This document shows positions 41,613 through 49,512 of a stretch of 49,512 nt of DNA, in pieces. The stretch lies in NCBI GenBank assembly GCA_002451215.1, contig DKBM01000003.1:1-49512 (forward strand). Direction: 5' to 3'. A program made the position numbers and the translations under genes. The stretch comes from SM1-46 sp002451215 (GTDB taxonomy: Bacteria; Pseudomonadota; Gammaproteobacteria; Acidiferrobacterales; Sulfurifustaceae). The notes beneath the pieces are model-generated. The model did not search any database, was not told the origin of the DNA, and worked only from the letters and a program-made list of their open reading frames with translations. Numbering within the stretch: position 1 is the first letter of the stretch; every line of letters begins with the position of its first letter.

Positions 41613-43009
41613 TCGAGAGCGATTACGTCGGAGAGCCGCGGTCTCTCGGCGCTGATGCCATAGCGCGCCGCGATTGCGTCAGCGAGTGCCGCGCGCGCAT
41701 CGTCCTCGCCGTGCGTCAGCACGATGCGCGGTTTGGCCGGCGCCACCGCGGACAGCCAGTCGAGCAGCTCCGATTGCCCGGCATGTGCCGAAAAGCCATC
41801 GAGGTTATGAATCTGCGCGCGCACTGCCACCGGCTCGCCGAAGATCTGTACCTCGCTCGCGCCCTCCACCAGCGTGCGGCCGAGCGTGCCCCTTGCCATA
41901 TAGCCCACCAGCACGATGTGAACATTCGCACGCCAGAGATTGTGACGCAGGTGATGCACGATACGCCCACCCTCGCACATGCCCGAAGCGCTGATGATAA
42001 TGCAGGGGTGCTCGCTGTTGTTCAGTACCCTGGAATCATCGACTGACTCGGTCACGCGCAGTCCGCGCAGATCGGAGCGCAACTGGCCGCTCGTGGCAAG
42101 GTTACGCGCCTCCTCGTCGTAGACCTCGGGATGCTCGGCGAGCGCCGCGGTTGCCTTGGTGGCCATGGGGCTGTCGAGGTAGATCGGAAAATCGCGCGGC
42201 AGCACGCCCTCACGCACCGCCTCGGCGAGGTAATAGAGAATGACCTGCGTACGGCCGACCGCGAACGCCGGCACGATTACGCGCGCCTGCTCATGAACAG
42301 CGTGCGTGACAATGCGCTTGAATTCCGCGGCAACTTCCGCGAGCGGCGGGCGCTCGCGGCCACCGTAAGTCGATTCGAGAAATAGCATGTCGGCGTGGGT
42401 GGGCGGTTGCGGATCGCGCAGGATTGGCGCGCCCCACGGACCGATATCGCCCGAAAACACGATCACGCGCTCGTTCGCGCCGTCCTGAATCGTCAGCTCG
42501 ACGCTCGCCGAGCCCATGATGTGCCCCGCATCCAGGAAGCGTGCACGCACTCCTTTGGTCACCTGGCGCCGCTCGTCGTAACGCACCGGCCGTGCCAACC
42601 GATGCAGGCGCTCGACATCGTCCAGCGCAAAGAGCGCTGAAAGCGGCTCCTTCCCGGCACGCTGGCGCCTGCGGTTGAGGCGTGCCACCGCCTCGTCCTC
42701 CAGCTTGGCCATGTCGGCGAGCAGGATTTCGGTGAGTGCGAGCGTCGGCGGCGTGGCAAACACGGGTCCGCGATAGCCGCGTGCCACGAGCAGCGGCAGC
42801 CGGCCGGAATGATCGATATGCGCGTGCGTGAGCACGACCGCGTCGAGTTGATCGGGATCGACCGGGCCGAGTGAGCGACTGCGCTCGCGCGCATCATCCC
42901 CTCCCTGAAACACACCGAAATCGACCAGCACCCGCGCGCTCACAGTCTCGACCAGATAGCCGGAGCCCGTGACCTCCCCTGCTCCGCCACACAACCGGAT
43001 CTCAATCAC
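41609..43009 (-). CDS. Metallo-beta-lactamase/beta-CASP ribonuclease
   Basis: The 466-residue protein belongs to the CPSF73-like/RNase J-related bacterial MBL group. The N-terminus IEIRLCGGAGEVTGSGYLVE is classic. Zinc ligands are in VVLTHAHIDHSGRLP, LDAGHIMGSASVEL and VFSGDIGPW. The beta-CASP domain (about 210-330) carries ESTYGGRERP, VIVPAFAVGRTQVILYYL, IYLDSPMA and ISASGMCEGGRIVHH. The RMMBL motif is LDGFSAHAGQSELLDWL. It probably processes RNA. The start is GTG 43009, 116 bases after the frdB stop on the same strand, so it may be a distal member of the frd operon or separately transcribed. It converges on the methyltransferase gene with overlapping stops. Confidence 0.92.
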   Translation of the reverse strand: MIEIRLCGGAGEVTGSGYLVETVSARVLVDFGVFQGGDDARERSRSLGPVDPDQLDAVVLTHAHIDHSGRLPLLVARGYRGPVFATPPTLALTEILLADMAKLEDEAVARLNRRRQRAGKEPLSALFALDDVERLHRLARPVRYDERRQVTKGVRARFLDAGHIMGSASVELTIQDGANERVIVFSGDIGPWGAPILRDPQPPTHADMLFLESTYGGRERPPLAEVAAEFKRIVTHAVHEQARVIVPAFAVGRTQVILYYLAEAVREGVLPRDFPIYLDSPMATKATAALAEHPEVYDEEARNLATSGQLRSDLRGLRVTESVDDSRVLNNSEHPCIIISASGMCEGGRIVHHLRHNLWRANVHIVLVGYMARGTLGRTLVEGASEVQIFGEPVAVRAQIHNLDGFSAHAGQSELLDWLSAVAPAKPRIVLTHGEDDARAALADAIAARYGISAERPRLSDVIALD

Positions 43010-43125
43010 ACGCCGCTCCTCGTACCTGCCGCTTGCGCAACCTGCGACCGCGACGACCGGCCGTCAGCTCCAGCTCCCAAGCAGCGCAATCACCACCACG
43101 GGAGATAACAACCGCCAATCTGTTT

Positions 43126-43809
43126 TCATCGGCAGCGCCTTTGTCGGCGCACCGTTGCCGCCNNGGACATGCAGCCGAACACGCCATCGTCGTCGCCGAT
43201 CAGTTCGTAGTAGTCGGCGTCCGTGCGCGTATCGCGTGGATCGAGCCGAAAGCGCGCGATCTTGCTCAACCCCACGGCACCGACGAAGTCCTCGCGCATG
43301 CGCGCAGTGCCGCAGGCCGCCACACAGCAACCGCATTCGATACAGCGATCGAGCAGGTAGATCTGCTCGGCCAGATCCGGATCCATGGTCTCCTCGATGC
43401 AGCCCAGATCCAATTCGCCAGCCTTCATATGTACCCAGGTTTCGAGCCGCTCACCCATGTCCCGCATCCACCTGCCGGTATCAACCGACAGGTCACCGAT
43501 CAACTCGAAGATTGGCAGTGGCGCGAGCGTGATCTCGGGTGGCAGGTTCCTGGTGAGCGTGCGGCAGGCAAGCCCCGGCCGGCCGTTGATCATCATCCCG
43601 CAGCTGCCGCAAATGCCGGCACGGCACACGAAGTCGAACTGCAGTGACGCATCCTGCTGCTCGCGAATCTCGTTGAGCGCGATAAAGAGTGTCATGCCGT
43701 CAGCCTCTTCCAGCTCGTAGCGCTGCAGGCGCGGTATGCTGCCGTTCTCCTGTGGGTTATAGCGCAGGATGCGGAAGCTCAATTTGCGGTGTGCAGTCTG
43801 GTCGGCCAT
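43126..43809 (-). CDS. frdB: Fumarate reductase iron-sulfur subunit FrdB (interrupted by assembly gap)
   Basis: FrdB carries electrons from the haem b subunit to the flavin. The [2Fe-2S] cluster ligands are Cys62, 67, 70 and 82 in CRAGICGSCGMMINGRPGLAC. The second domain has DRCIECGCCVAACG (Cys156, 159, 162 and 166) for the [4Fe-4S] and [3Fe-4S] clusters. The segment EDFVGAVGL to DDDGVFGCMS is nearly identical to Wolinella succinogenes FrdB as I recall it. At the 'nn' (43163) the protein jumps from FGCMS to AATVRRQ. About 15-17 residues containing the last two cluster cysteines (usual LLACxDVCPK...) are missing from the assembly. The gene starts two bases after the frdA stop. It ends at 43126 if the frame printed across the gap is correct. 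Confidence 0.93.
   Translation of the reverse strand: MADQTAHRKLSFRILRYNPQENGSIPRLQRYELEEADGMTLFIALNEIREQQDASLQFDFVCRAGICGSCGMMINGRPGLACRTLTRNLPPEITLAPLPIFELIGDLSVDTGRWMRDMGERLETWVHMKAGELDLGCIEETMDPDLAEQIYLLDRCIECGCCVAACGTARMREDFVGAVGLSKIARFRLDPRDTRTDADYYELIGDDDGVFGCMSXAATVRRQRRCR
43163..43164. other. Assembly gap (nn) inside frdB, hiding about 15 codons
   Basis: The left protein part ends GCMS and the right part starts AATVRRQ, which aligns with the IAYLRRK end of FrdB. The conserved CxxVCPKxLPL segment between is absent. The missing length is therefore near 50 bases, and the frame across the gap is accidental. Confidence 0.82.
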
Positions 43810-43811
43810 GG

Positions 43812-45791
43812 TCAGGATCGATCGTCAATGCGTTCGTTGCGTCCGCGCAGCCGCGGTGGCAGCAGTTGCTCGAAGGGCATAAGCGCCTGCTGTACGGCGA
43901 AGCGGTCGGATGACACCAGACTTGCCTTGAGGGCCTCGACCTCCTTTTCGCGCGTCGCGGTGTCCGGGTGGTGGATGTGATCCCGGGCGCCGTAACCGCG
44001 CCAGCCGGGCGGCAGCTCCATTCTCCGCACGTCGAGTGCCTCATAAGTCAGGGTTGGCAGGGTGTCGCTCTCGTTGTTCCAGCCGGCGAGCGTGCGCTTG
44101 AGCCATTCGGCGTCGTTGCGCCGCGGGAAATCCTCGCGGTAATGCGCGCCACGACTTTCGGTGCGCGCAAGCGCACCGTAGGCGACGGTGAGCGCGAGCT
44201 TGAGCATCTTCTGCGTGCGATAGGCCGTCACCAGCTCCGGATTGGCTCCCGCGGCGCGGTAACGCACACGGATGTCGCGGCTGCGCACCAGGAGCTTCTG
44301 AAGCTCGTCGACTGCCTGCTCGAGATCCTTGCCGCGGCGGAAGATGCCGACCTTGGCCGTCATGATTTCCTGCATCGCCACACGCAGCGCCACCGCGTCC
44401 TCGGTGCCACGGCCGGTGAGCAAGGCACCAAGCTTGGCCTGCTCGCGTTCAAGATAGCCGTGCACCACCGCGGTCGGGATACTGACGTCATTCTCGGGCC
44501 GGTCGCAGAAATCGCCAATGAATTCGCCGACGATCATGCCGGCCACAACGGTCTCGGCCACTGAATTGCCGCCGAGTCGGTTGAAACCATGCATATCCCA
44601 GCAGGCCGCCTCGCCCGCCGCGAAAAGGCCCTTCAGGGTCGGGCTCTCGCCGGTTGGACCGGTACGTACGCCACCCATGGTGTAGTGCTGTGCGGCGCGC
44701 ACCGGGATCCACTCCTTCACTGGATCGACTCCGAGGAAGTAATGACAGATTTCGTAGACCTCGCGCAGGTTGTGACGGATGTGGTGCTCGCCGAGCAACG
44801 TGATGTCCAGCCACAGGTGATCACCGAAGCGACTCTTTGCGCCCTTACCCCTGGCAATGTGCTCTTCCATGCGCCGCGACACGACGTCGCGCGAGGCGAG
44901 CTCCTTCTTCTCCGGCTCGTAGTCCGGCATGAAGCGATGCCCGTCGGCATCCCTGAGCAGACCACCGTCACCGCGGCAACCCTCCGTCACCAGGATGCCG
45001 GCCGGGAAGATGCCGGTGGGGTGAAACTGAACCGCCTCCATGTTGCCAAGCGTGGCGACCCCGGTCTCGAGCGCGATGGCCTGACCGATGCCCTCGCAGA
45101 TCACGGCGTTGGTCGTCACGCGATACAGGCGTCCGGCCCCACCGGTGGCGAGGGCAGTGGCCTTGGCGACATAGGCGGTAAGCTCGCCGCTCACGAGATC
45201 GCGCACCACCGCGCCGTAGCAGCGTCCGCCATCGTGGATCAGCGCGAGAGCCTCGTTATGCTCGTGCACCGGGATTGAGGCCGCGATCGCCTGGTCGGCG
45301 ATGGCGGTAATCATTGCATGCCCGGTGCCGTCCGCGACGTAGCAGGTGCGCCACTTCTTGGTGCCGCCGAAATCGCGTTGCGCCACCAGGCCGTGCGCCG
45401 CGTCACGCTCGGTGATGGTGACCTTCTGGCCGTTGATGATCACCTCGCGATCGCCCTTGCGGATACGGCTCCACGGCACGCCCCAGGCGGCAAGCTCGCG
45501 CACCGCCTTGGGCGCAGTGTTGACGAACATGCGCACTACTTCCTGGTCGGCGCCCCAGTCGCCGCCACGCACGGTGTCCTCGAAATGCACGTCCTCGCTG
45601 TCGCCCTGGCCCTTGATGACGTTGCCGAGGCTCGCCTGCATGCCGCCCTGCGCGGCCTTGGAGTGCGAGCGCTTGGCGGGCACCAGCGACAGGATGATGG
45701 CCTCGTGCCCGCGGCGCCTGGCAGCAATTGCCATGCGCAGTCCGGCGAGACCGCCGCCGATCACGAGCACATCCGTGTAGATGATTCGCAT
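43812..45791 (-). CDS. frdA: Fumarate reductase flavoprotein subunit FrdA
   Basis: FrdA interconverts fumarate and succinate at a covalently bound FAD facing the cytosol. The 659-residue protein begins VLVIGGGLAGLRMAIAA (dinucleotide fold). His43 in KRSHSKAAQGGMQASLG is the covalent FAD attachment site, at the same number as in Wolinella FrdA. Further signatures are GGTKKWRTCYVADGTGH, NMEAVQFHPTGIFPAG, LVTEGCRGDGG, MPDYEPEKKELASRDVVSRR with the catalytic Arg, HYTMGGVRT and DMHGFNRLGGNSVAE. The C-terminal RTESRGAHYREDFPRRND is also conserved. Sequence and length follow the frdCAB-type enzyme, not the enterobacterial SdhA or FrdA. It starts four bases after the frdC stop. Confidence 0.95.
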   Translation of the reverse strand: MRIIYTDVLVIGGGLAGLRMAIAARRRGHEAIILSLVPAKRSHSKAAQGGMQASLGNVIKGQGDSEDVHFEDTVRGGDWGADQEVVRMFVNTAPKAVRELAAWGVPWSRIRKGDREVIINGQKVTITERDAAHGLVAQRDFGGTKKWRTCYVADGTGHAMITAIADQAIAASIPVHEHNEALALIHDGGRCYGAVVRDLVSGELTAYVAKATALATGGAGRLYRVTTNAVICEGIGQAIALETGVATLGNMEAVQFHPTGIFPAGILVTEGCRGDGGLLRDADGHRFMPDYEPEKKELASRDVVSRRMEEHIARGKGAKSRFGDHLWLDITLLGEHHIRHNLREVYEICHYFLGVDPVKEWIPVRAAQHYTMGGVRTGPTGESPTLKGLFAAGEAACWDMHGFNRLGGNSVAETVVAGMIVGEFIGDFCDRPENDVSIPTAVVHGYLEREQAKLGALLTGRGTEDAVALRVAMQEIMTAKVGIFRRGKDLEQAVDELQKLLVRSRDIRVRYRAAGANPELVTAYRTQKMLKLALTVAYGALARTESRGAHYREDFPRRNDAEWLKRTLAGWNNESDTLPTLTYEALDVRRMELPPGWRGYGARDHIHHPDTATREKEVEALKASLVSSDRFAVQQALMPFEQLLPPRLRGRNERIDDRS

Positions 45792-45795
45792 CCGC

Positions 45796-46503
45796 CTACT
45801 CCGTTAACCGCAGACCGAGAATCGTGTACGCAACCAGTGCCGCAAACCCGAGGACGCAGTAGGCCCCCGCGATGCCCCACACCCAGGGCCTGAGTCGCAC
45901 GCGCGACAGCTTGGGCCAACCCCACTTCACAATCAGTCGATAGGCACCAGCGGCAGCGTGCAGCAGAACGACCGGCAACAGGATCGCATACAAGACCCAG
46001 GCGCGCTCCGCCACCACGCGATGCGCAGACGCCGAGGCACCGATCGTCTCGGGTTGTGTAATGACGATATACAGGTGCGGCGCGATGAGAACGAACAGGG
46101 CCATCCCTGTGACCACCTGCCACCACCACAGCCGGGTGTCGCCGTGGTTGATGCCACGCAGGTGATGGCGGAATGCAACATATTCGCGCGTGGAGTGCGG
46201 CAGCTTGCGCAGTGCCAGCACGGCGTGCACGACGATCATCGCGAGCAGCGCCAGTGCAGCCAACGAAACGATCCACGGGTGCGCGGTACCAAACAGGTAT
46301 TGTCCTTCGAACGCCCGGGCCACGGCATCGGCGGCCGATGGGCCGATGAGGATGGCAGCGTCGAACAACAGATGCACGCCGAGAAACATGACCAGCGCAA
46401 GACCGCTGACGCTCTGCACCACATCAAGCAGCGCCGGCAACCGGTCGCGCGGCGCGCGCCTGGTCGTGGCGGCAACGTCTGCGAGTTGTTCGTTGCCCTT
46501 CAT
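45796..46503 (-). CDS. frdC: Di-haem cytochrome b subunit of fumarate reductase, FrdC (B-type)
   Basis: FrdC is a 235-residue membrane anchor with five helices that binds two haems b and the quinol. The four haem ligands His44, His93, His143 and His182 are at exactly the residue numbers known for Wolinella succinogenes FrdC. Glu66 (AFEGQY), the residue needed there for menaquinol oxidation, is also present. By contrast the E-pathway Glu180 is Leu here (PVVLLHAAAG, where Wolinella has VELHGS). HGDTRLWWWQVVTG and HLYIVITQPETIG are conserved landmarks. The protein is about 20 residues shorter at the C-terminus. It starts 34 bases after the fumarase stop and is followed directly by frdA. Confidence 0.93.
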   Translation of the reverse strand: MKGNEQLADVAATTRRAPRDRLPALLDVVQSVSGLALVMFLGVHLLFDAAILIGPSAADAVARAFEGQYLFGTAHPWIVSLAALALLAMIVVHAVLALRKLPHSTREYVAFRHHLRGINHGDTRLWWWQVVTGMALFVLIAPHLYIVITQPETIGASASAHRVVAERAWVLYAILLPVVLLHAAAGAYRLIVKWGWPKLSRVRLRPWVWGIAGAYCVLGFAALVAYTILGLRLTE

Positions 46504-46537
46504 CCGCGCGCTCCGCCCCTTCCTTCTTGCGACCGGT

Positions 46538-48052
46538 TTATGCGATCGTCACAGGAATCTTGCCGATGCGGGCACGCCATTCGGCCGGTCCGCTCTTGTG
46601 CACGGCATTGCCGCCGCTGTCGACTGCCACCGTTACCGGCATGTCCTTGACCTCGAACTCGTAAATTGCCTCCATGCCAAGTTCGGGGAATGCCACCACC
46701 CTGGAGGCACGGATCGCCTTTGACACCAGGTAGGCCGCGCCGCCAACGGCGATGCAGTACACCGCACGGTGCTTCTTGATCGACTCGATCGCCGCCGGGC
46801 CGCGCTCCGACTTGCCGACCATGCCTAGCAATCCGGCCTGCGCCAACATCGGCTCTACGTACCGGTCCATGCGCGAGGACGTTGTGGGTCCGGCCGGCCC
46901 GACTACCTCGTCACGCACCGGATCCACCGGACCGACGTAATAGATGAAGCGGTCCTTGAAATCTACCGGTAGCTTCTCGCCACGCGCCAGCATCTCGGTG
47001 AGACGCTTGTGTGCCGCATCGCGTCCGGTGAGCAACTTGCCGGACAGCAGCAGTGGATCACCCGCCTTCCACGTCGCGACTTCCTCCCGCGTAATGCCGT
47101 CGAGGTTGACGCGCCGGCTGGTCGAGAGGTCCAGCGCGAGCTTCGGCCAATCGTCGAGACTCGGTGGCTCGAAATGCGCAGGCCCGCGACCGTCAAGGGT
47201 GAAGTGCACATGGCGCGTCGCGGCGCAGTTCGGCAGCAGCGCCACCGGCTTGCCAACCGCGTGCGTTGGGTAGTCGACGACCTTGACGTCCAGCACCGTG
47301 GTGAGCCCACCCAAACCCTGCGCACCGATACCGAGCGCATTAACCTTTTCGTACAGTTCGAGACGCAGCTGCTCGGCACGATTGGCCGGTCCGCGCGCCT
47401 GGAGTTCATGGATGTTGATTGGCTCCATCATCGCCCACTTCGCCATCAGCATCGCCTTCTCTGGCGTGCCACCGATGCCGAGCGACAGGATGCCGGGCGG
47501 GCACCAGTCGGCGCCCATCGCCGGCACCTGCGACAACACCCAATCAACGATGTTGTCGTTCGGCAGCAGCATCGCGAACTTGGATTTGTTCTCCGAGCCG
47601 CCGCCCTTTGCCGCGACCGTGACTTCCACCTTGTCGCCCGGCACCAGCTGGATGTGGGTGACCGCGGGGGTGTTATCCCTGGTGTTGGTGCGCTTGCCGT
47701 CCGGGTCGGCCAGTACCGAGGCGCGCAGCTTGTTGTCGGGATCGAGATAGGCGCGGCGCACGCCCTCGTTCACCATGTCCTCGATGGTCAGCTTCACGTC
47801 CCAACGCACGTCCATACCGACCTTGATGAAGGCGATGGCGATGCCGGTGTCCTGGCAGATGGGTCGATGACCCTCGGCGGCCATGCGCGAGTTGACAAGG
47901 ATTTGCGCCATGGCGTCCTTCGCCGCCGGCGACTGCTCGCGCTGATAGGCCTCGTACAGGCCCTTGATGTAGTCGACCGGGTGGTAATAGGAAATGAACT
48001 GAAACGCGTCGGCCACGCTCTGGATGAAGTCACCTTGTTTAATCGTCGCCAT
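46538..48052 (-). CDS. Fumarate hydratase class I (iron-sulfur, homodimeric type)
   Basis: This fumarase interconverts malate and fumarate. The 504-residue oxygen-sensitive enzyme has three conserved Cys expected to hold the [4Fe-4S] cluster: HRPICQDTGIAIAF, GADWCPPGILSLGIGGT and LLPNCAATRHVHF. The C-terminal domain shows VGPVDPVRDEVVGPAGPTTSSRMD and CIAVGGAAYLVSKAI, typical of the fused class I chain. The start is ATG 48052 with a strong AGGAGGT ribosome-binding site; the longer frame to 48124 is rejected. It is the promoter-proximal gene of the operon fum - frdC - frdA - frdB. Malate can thus go to fumarate and succinate by enzymes made from one message. A perfect FNR box lies 117-130 bases upstream. 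Confidence 0.95.
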   Translation of the reverse strand: MATIKQGDFIQSVADAFQFISYYHPVDYIKGLYEAYQREQSPAAKDAMAQILVNSRMAAEGHRPICQDTGIAIAFIKVGMDVRWDVKLTIEDMVNEGVRRAYLDPDNKLRASVLADPDGKRTNTRDNTPAVTHIQLVPGDKVEVTVAAKGGGSENKSKFAMLLPNDNIVDWVLSQVPAMGADWCPPGILSLGIGGTPEKAMLMAKWAMMEPINIHELQARGPANRAEQLRLELYEKVNALGIGAQGLGGLTTVLDVKVVDYPTHAVGKPVALLPNCAATRHVHFTLDGRGPAHFEPPSLDDWPKLALDLSTSRRVNLDGITREEVATWKAGDPLLLSGKLLTGRDAAHKRLTEMLARGEKLPVDFKDRFIYYVGPVDPVRDEVVGPAGPTTSSRMDRYVEPMLAQAGLLGMVGKSERGPAAIESIKKHRAVYCIAVGGAAYLVSKAIRASRVVAFPELGMEAIYEFEVKDMPVTVAVDSGGNAVHKSGPAEWRARIGKIPVTIA

Positions 48053-48399
48053 GAAAGACCTCCTGCGTACGCTTGCCAATAGACGATGGTCCGCCGTTAA
48101 CGCGAGCGGCACATTATCACGCACGCTAAACCACGCGCGTACGATGCATGCAAACGTGCCACCCGATGTTGATCTGCATCAAGAACCGGTGCAGCGCAAC
48201 CGCAACGTGGATTATGCCCTCGGGTCCGGCGGGCGGCGCTACTTCACCCAGCCAACGGAACCCTATCCCGGATTCGGCGCTATTTACCATCCGCTGCGAC
48301 GGGTCGTGCTCTTGCCTAGATGAATCCCCGCCTCGCTCGCGGCGCCGCACAAACGGATCGAAGTCACCCGTGCCGCTCCCTTGCGCCCACATCCGGTGA
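48053..48399 (-). promoter_or_regulatory. 347-base promoter region of the fum-frdCAB operon
   Basis: This spacer between the MgtC/DUF4010 gene stop and the fumarase ATG contains no credible ORF. It holds the strong ribosome-binding site at 48058-48064 (complement), the FNR-type palindrome at 48169-48182, and a weak -10 (CATCGT) at 48141-48146 at the spacing expected for a class II FNR promoter. GCATGC/ATGCAT-rich sequence lies between. The left-over 48183-48399 shows no hairpin followed by T residues. Confidence 0.55.
48169..48182 (-). promoter_or_regulatory. FNR/ANR-type binding site TTGAT-CTGC-ATCAA
   Basis: This exact match to the FNR consensus is centred at 48175.5, about 123 bases upstream of the fumarase start. 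A class II site would place the transcription start near 48134, leaving a leader of about 80 bases. An oxygen-sensing CRP/FNR-family activator is the natural regulator for a fumarase-fumarate reductase operon. The regulator gene itself is not in the window. Confidence 0.72.
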
Positions 48400-49512
48400 C
48401 TAGAAAAGCGTCAGCGCTACCGCCCCGGTCGCGAGCGTCGCGACCGTTGCCGCCAACAGTCGCAGGCGGATCGCTGCGCTACCGAATACCACGGCCAAAC
48501 CGCACTTGACCACGGTATTGGATAGCGTCGCGATCACGATGGCACCGACTGCCGTATGTGCGTCGCCACCGAGGCGCGCATAGTCGGCCATCGAAAGCGT
48601 AATGGCGTCCACGTCGGTCAGCCCGGCGAGCGCCGCCACGATGTACAGACCCTGACCCTCGAGATAACGCCGCGTGAGCGCAACGACCAGCACTACCACG
48701 GCGAACAACAGCCCGAACTTGCTCGCCTCCCACAGGCTGAACGGGTTCTTGAGTTGCACCTCGGCCGGCGCTTCGCTTGCCCCTCCCGCCCGCCCACGCC
48801 AGAAAAGGAAGCCCGCCAGCAGCGCCGCCACGACGGCCATGGCAATGAATGGCGCAAGCACGCCACTGACCAGACTTGCGTTGACGATCGCGACCGCGAT
48901 GATCACGCGCACGAACATGACGGTCCACGCGGCCAAAATGCCCGCGGCGAGCATATCGCCGGTACGGCGCCCCGGATCGATTCGGCTCTGGCGCGCGAAA
49001 GACAGACTAACCGCGGTGGAGGACACGAGCCCGCCACTCGCGGCCGTAAGCAATGTGCCGCGCGCGGGCCCGAGCCAGCGCACCGCGACATAGCCCACCA
49101 TCGACAGACCGGAAATCAGAATCACCAGGAGCCACAAGCGGTGGGGATTGAGGGCCTGCCACGGATCGACCATGCGATCGGGCAGCAGCGGCAGCACTAT
49201 GAAGGTTGCGATCAGCAGTTTCAGTCCGGCGTACAGATCGTCAGTGCTGATCCGCGCGACAGCCGCGTGCAGCGGGCGCTTATAGGCCAGCACCGTGGAG
49301 GTGATAATCGCAAGCGCCACAGCGATGGCGACGAAACCGTACATCACGGCCCCACCCAGCAGGCATACCGTGATTGCCGCGAGCTCGGTCGTTACCCCGA
49401 TCTCGGTCGGTCGCACATGGCTCTCGAGGACGTAGCCCGTCACGACGATGGCCGAAATCGCCGCCACGGTCGCAACAAAAATCCAGGGGTAACCAAGATG
49501 GATCGATAGCCA
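48400..49512 (-). CDS. MgtC/SapB-type membrane protein with DUF4010 domain, 5' end outside window
   Basis: The visible 370 residues are very hydrophobic, with about 10 helices. The open frame continues through the right edge of the window (WLSIHLGYPWIFVATVAA), so the internal GTG at 49467 is not the start. LTTELAAITVCLLGGAV-type sequence (here VTTELAAITVCLLGGAVMYG) fits the MgtC/SapB N-terminal region. The following GGLVSSTAVSLSFARQSR, ALAGLTDVDAITLSMADYA and ALSNTVVKCGLA-type segment (here TLSNTVVKCGLAVVFG) are DUF4010 hallmarks. The protein is in the inner membrane and its transport or sensing role is unresolved. It precedes the fum operon on the same strand by 347 bases. Confidence 0.85.
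   Translation of the reverse strand, partial: WLSIHLGYPWIFVATVAAISAIVVTGYVLESHVRPTEIGVTTELAAITVCLLGGAVMYGFVAIAVALAIITSTVLAYKRPLHAAVARISTDDLYAGLKLLIATFIVLPLLPDRMVDPWQALNPHRLWLLVILISGLSMVGYVAVRWLGPARGTLLTAASGGLVSSTAVSLSFARQSRIDPGRRTGDMLAAGILAAWTVMFVRVIIAVAIVNASLVSGVLAPFIAMAVVAALLAGFLFWRGRAGGASEAPAEVQLKNPFSLWEASKFGLLFAVVVLVVALTRRYLEGQGLYIVAALAGLTDVDAITLSMADYARLGGDAHTAVGAIVIATLSNTVVKCGLAVVFGSAAIRLRLLAATVATLATGAVALTLF

Noticed and set aside
43064..43163. Alternative downstream frames after the frdB gap (one ends in a hydrophobic tail at 43064, another overlaps the ribonuclease GTG)
   Set aside because: Only the frame beginning AATVRRQ aligns with the IAYLRRK end of FrdB. The others have no family support, although the gap makes this not fully certain.
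47009..48082. 357-codon plus-strand open frame opposite fumarase
   Set aside because: It is antisense to a clear class I fumarase, with no motif, no ribosome-binding site and His/Arg-rich composition.
1..49512. CRISPR arrays, tRNA or rRNA genes, insertion sequences and phage attachment sites
   Set aside because: No regularly spaced repeats, cloverleaf-like sequence, rRNA signature, transposase or integrase motif was found on either strand.

Overview
The window is a GC-rich chromosomal segment from a Gram-negative bacterium. It encodes signal-peptide outer-membrane barrels, lipoproteins with lipoboxes, a lipid A aminoarabinose (arn) operon, TrkAH and a class 2 PyrD, which together point to Proteobacteria, most likely a gammaproteobacterial lineage. 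I cannot name the genus. No rRNA, tRNA, CRISPR array or insertion sequence was seen. Four 'nn' sites (264, 5640, 24202, 43163) are assembly joins. Each sits inside a conserved gene and hides more sequence than two bases, so this is probably a draft or metagenome-assembled scaffold.

Region 1 (1-16 kb) is a trehalose, glucan and osmotic-homeostasis block. The minus-strand operon glgB - glgE - treS::mak encodes the GlgE pathway (trehalose to maltose to maltose-1-phosphate to branched alpha-glucan). An OmpA-type lipoprotein, a Na+/H+ antiporter with a TrkA-type cytosolic domain, a LapA-like protein and a small coiled-coil protein follow. The plus-strand operon otsB - mscS - otsA makes trehalose and carries a mechanosensitive channel between the two enzymes. 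The minus-strand pair trkH - trkA is for K+ uptake. OtsAB product could feed TreS directly, so the window holds a full route from UDP-glucose and glucose-6-phosphate to glucan.

Region 2 (16-29 kb) holds pyrD, two envelope lipoproteins (a NodB-like deacetylase and a transglutaminase-like protein), a DUF4105 protein and a small membrane protein. It ends with a compact, mostly overlapping arn operon: arnT, one SMR-type flippase subunit, arnB, arnC, arnA split into two genes, and arnD. This operon adds 4-amino-4-deoxy-L-arabinose to lipid A.

Region 3 (29-41 kb) is accessory envelope and hydrolase territory. It contains a large patatin-like protein, a beta-barrel transporter-like protein, a lipoprotein lipase, two paralogous beta-barrel proteins flanking an arylsulfatase and its four-helix membrane neighbour, a decayed beta-barrel pseudogene, a coding remnant and a 19-bp tandem duplication at the end of one barrel gene.

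Region 4 (41-49.5 kb) holds a SAM methyltransferase, a beta-CASP metallo-beta-lactamase ribonuclease and an anaerobic operon fum(class I) - frdC - frdA - frdB. The Frd proteins closely resemble the Wolinella succinogenes quinol:fumarate reductase, including all four haem-ligand histidines of FrdC at identical residue numbers. A perfect FNR/ANR-type box (TTGAT-N4-ATCAA) lies upstream of the fumarase gene and a second one lies upstream of a barrel gene at 40.8 kb. A related palindrome precedes the OmpA lipoprotein. The window ends inside an MgtC/DUF4010-type membrane protein.
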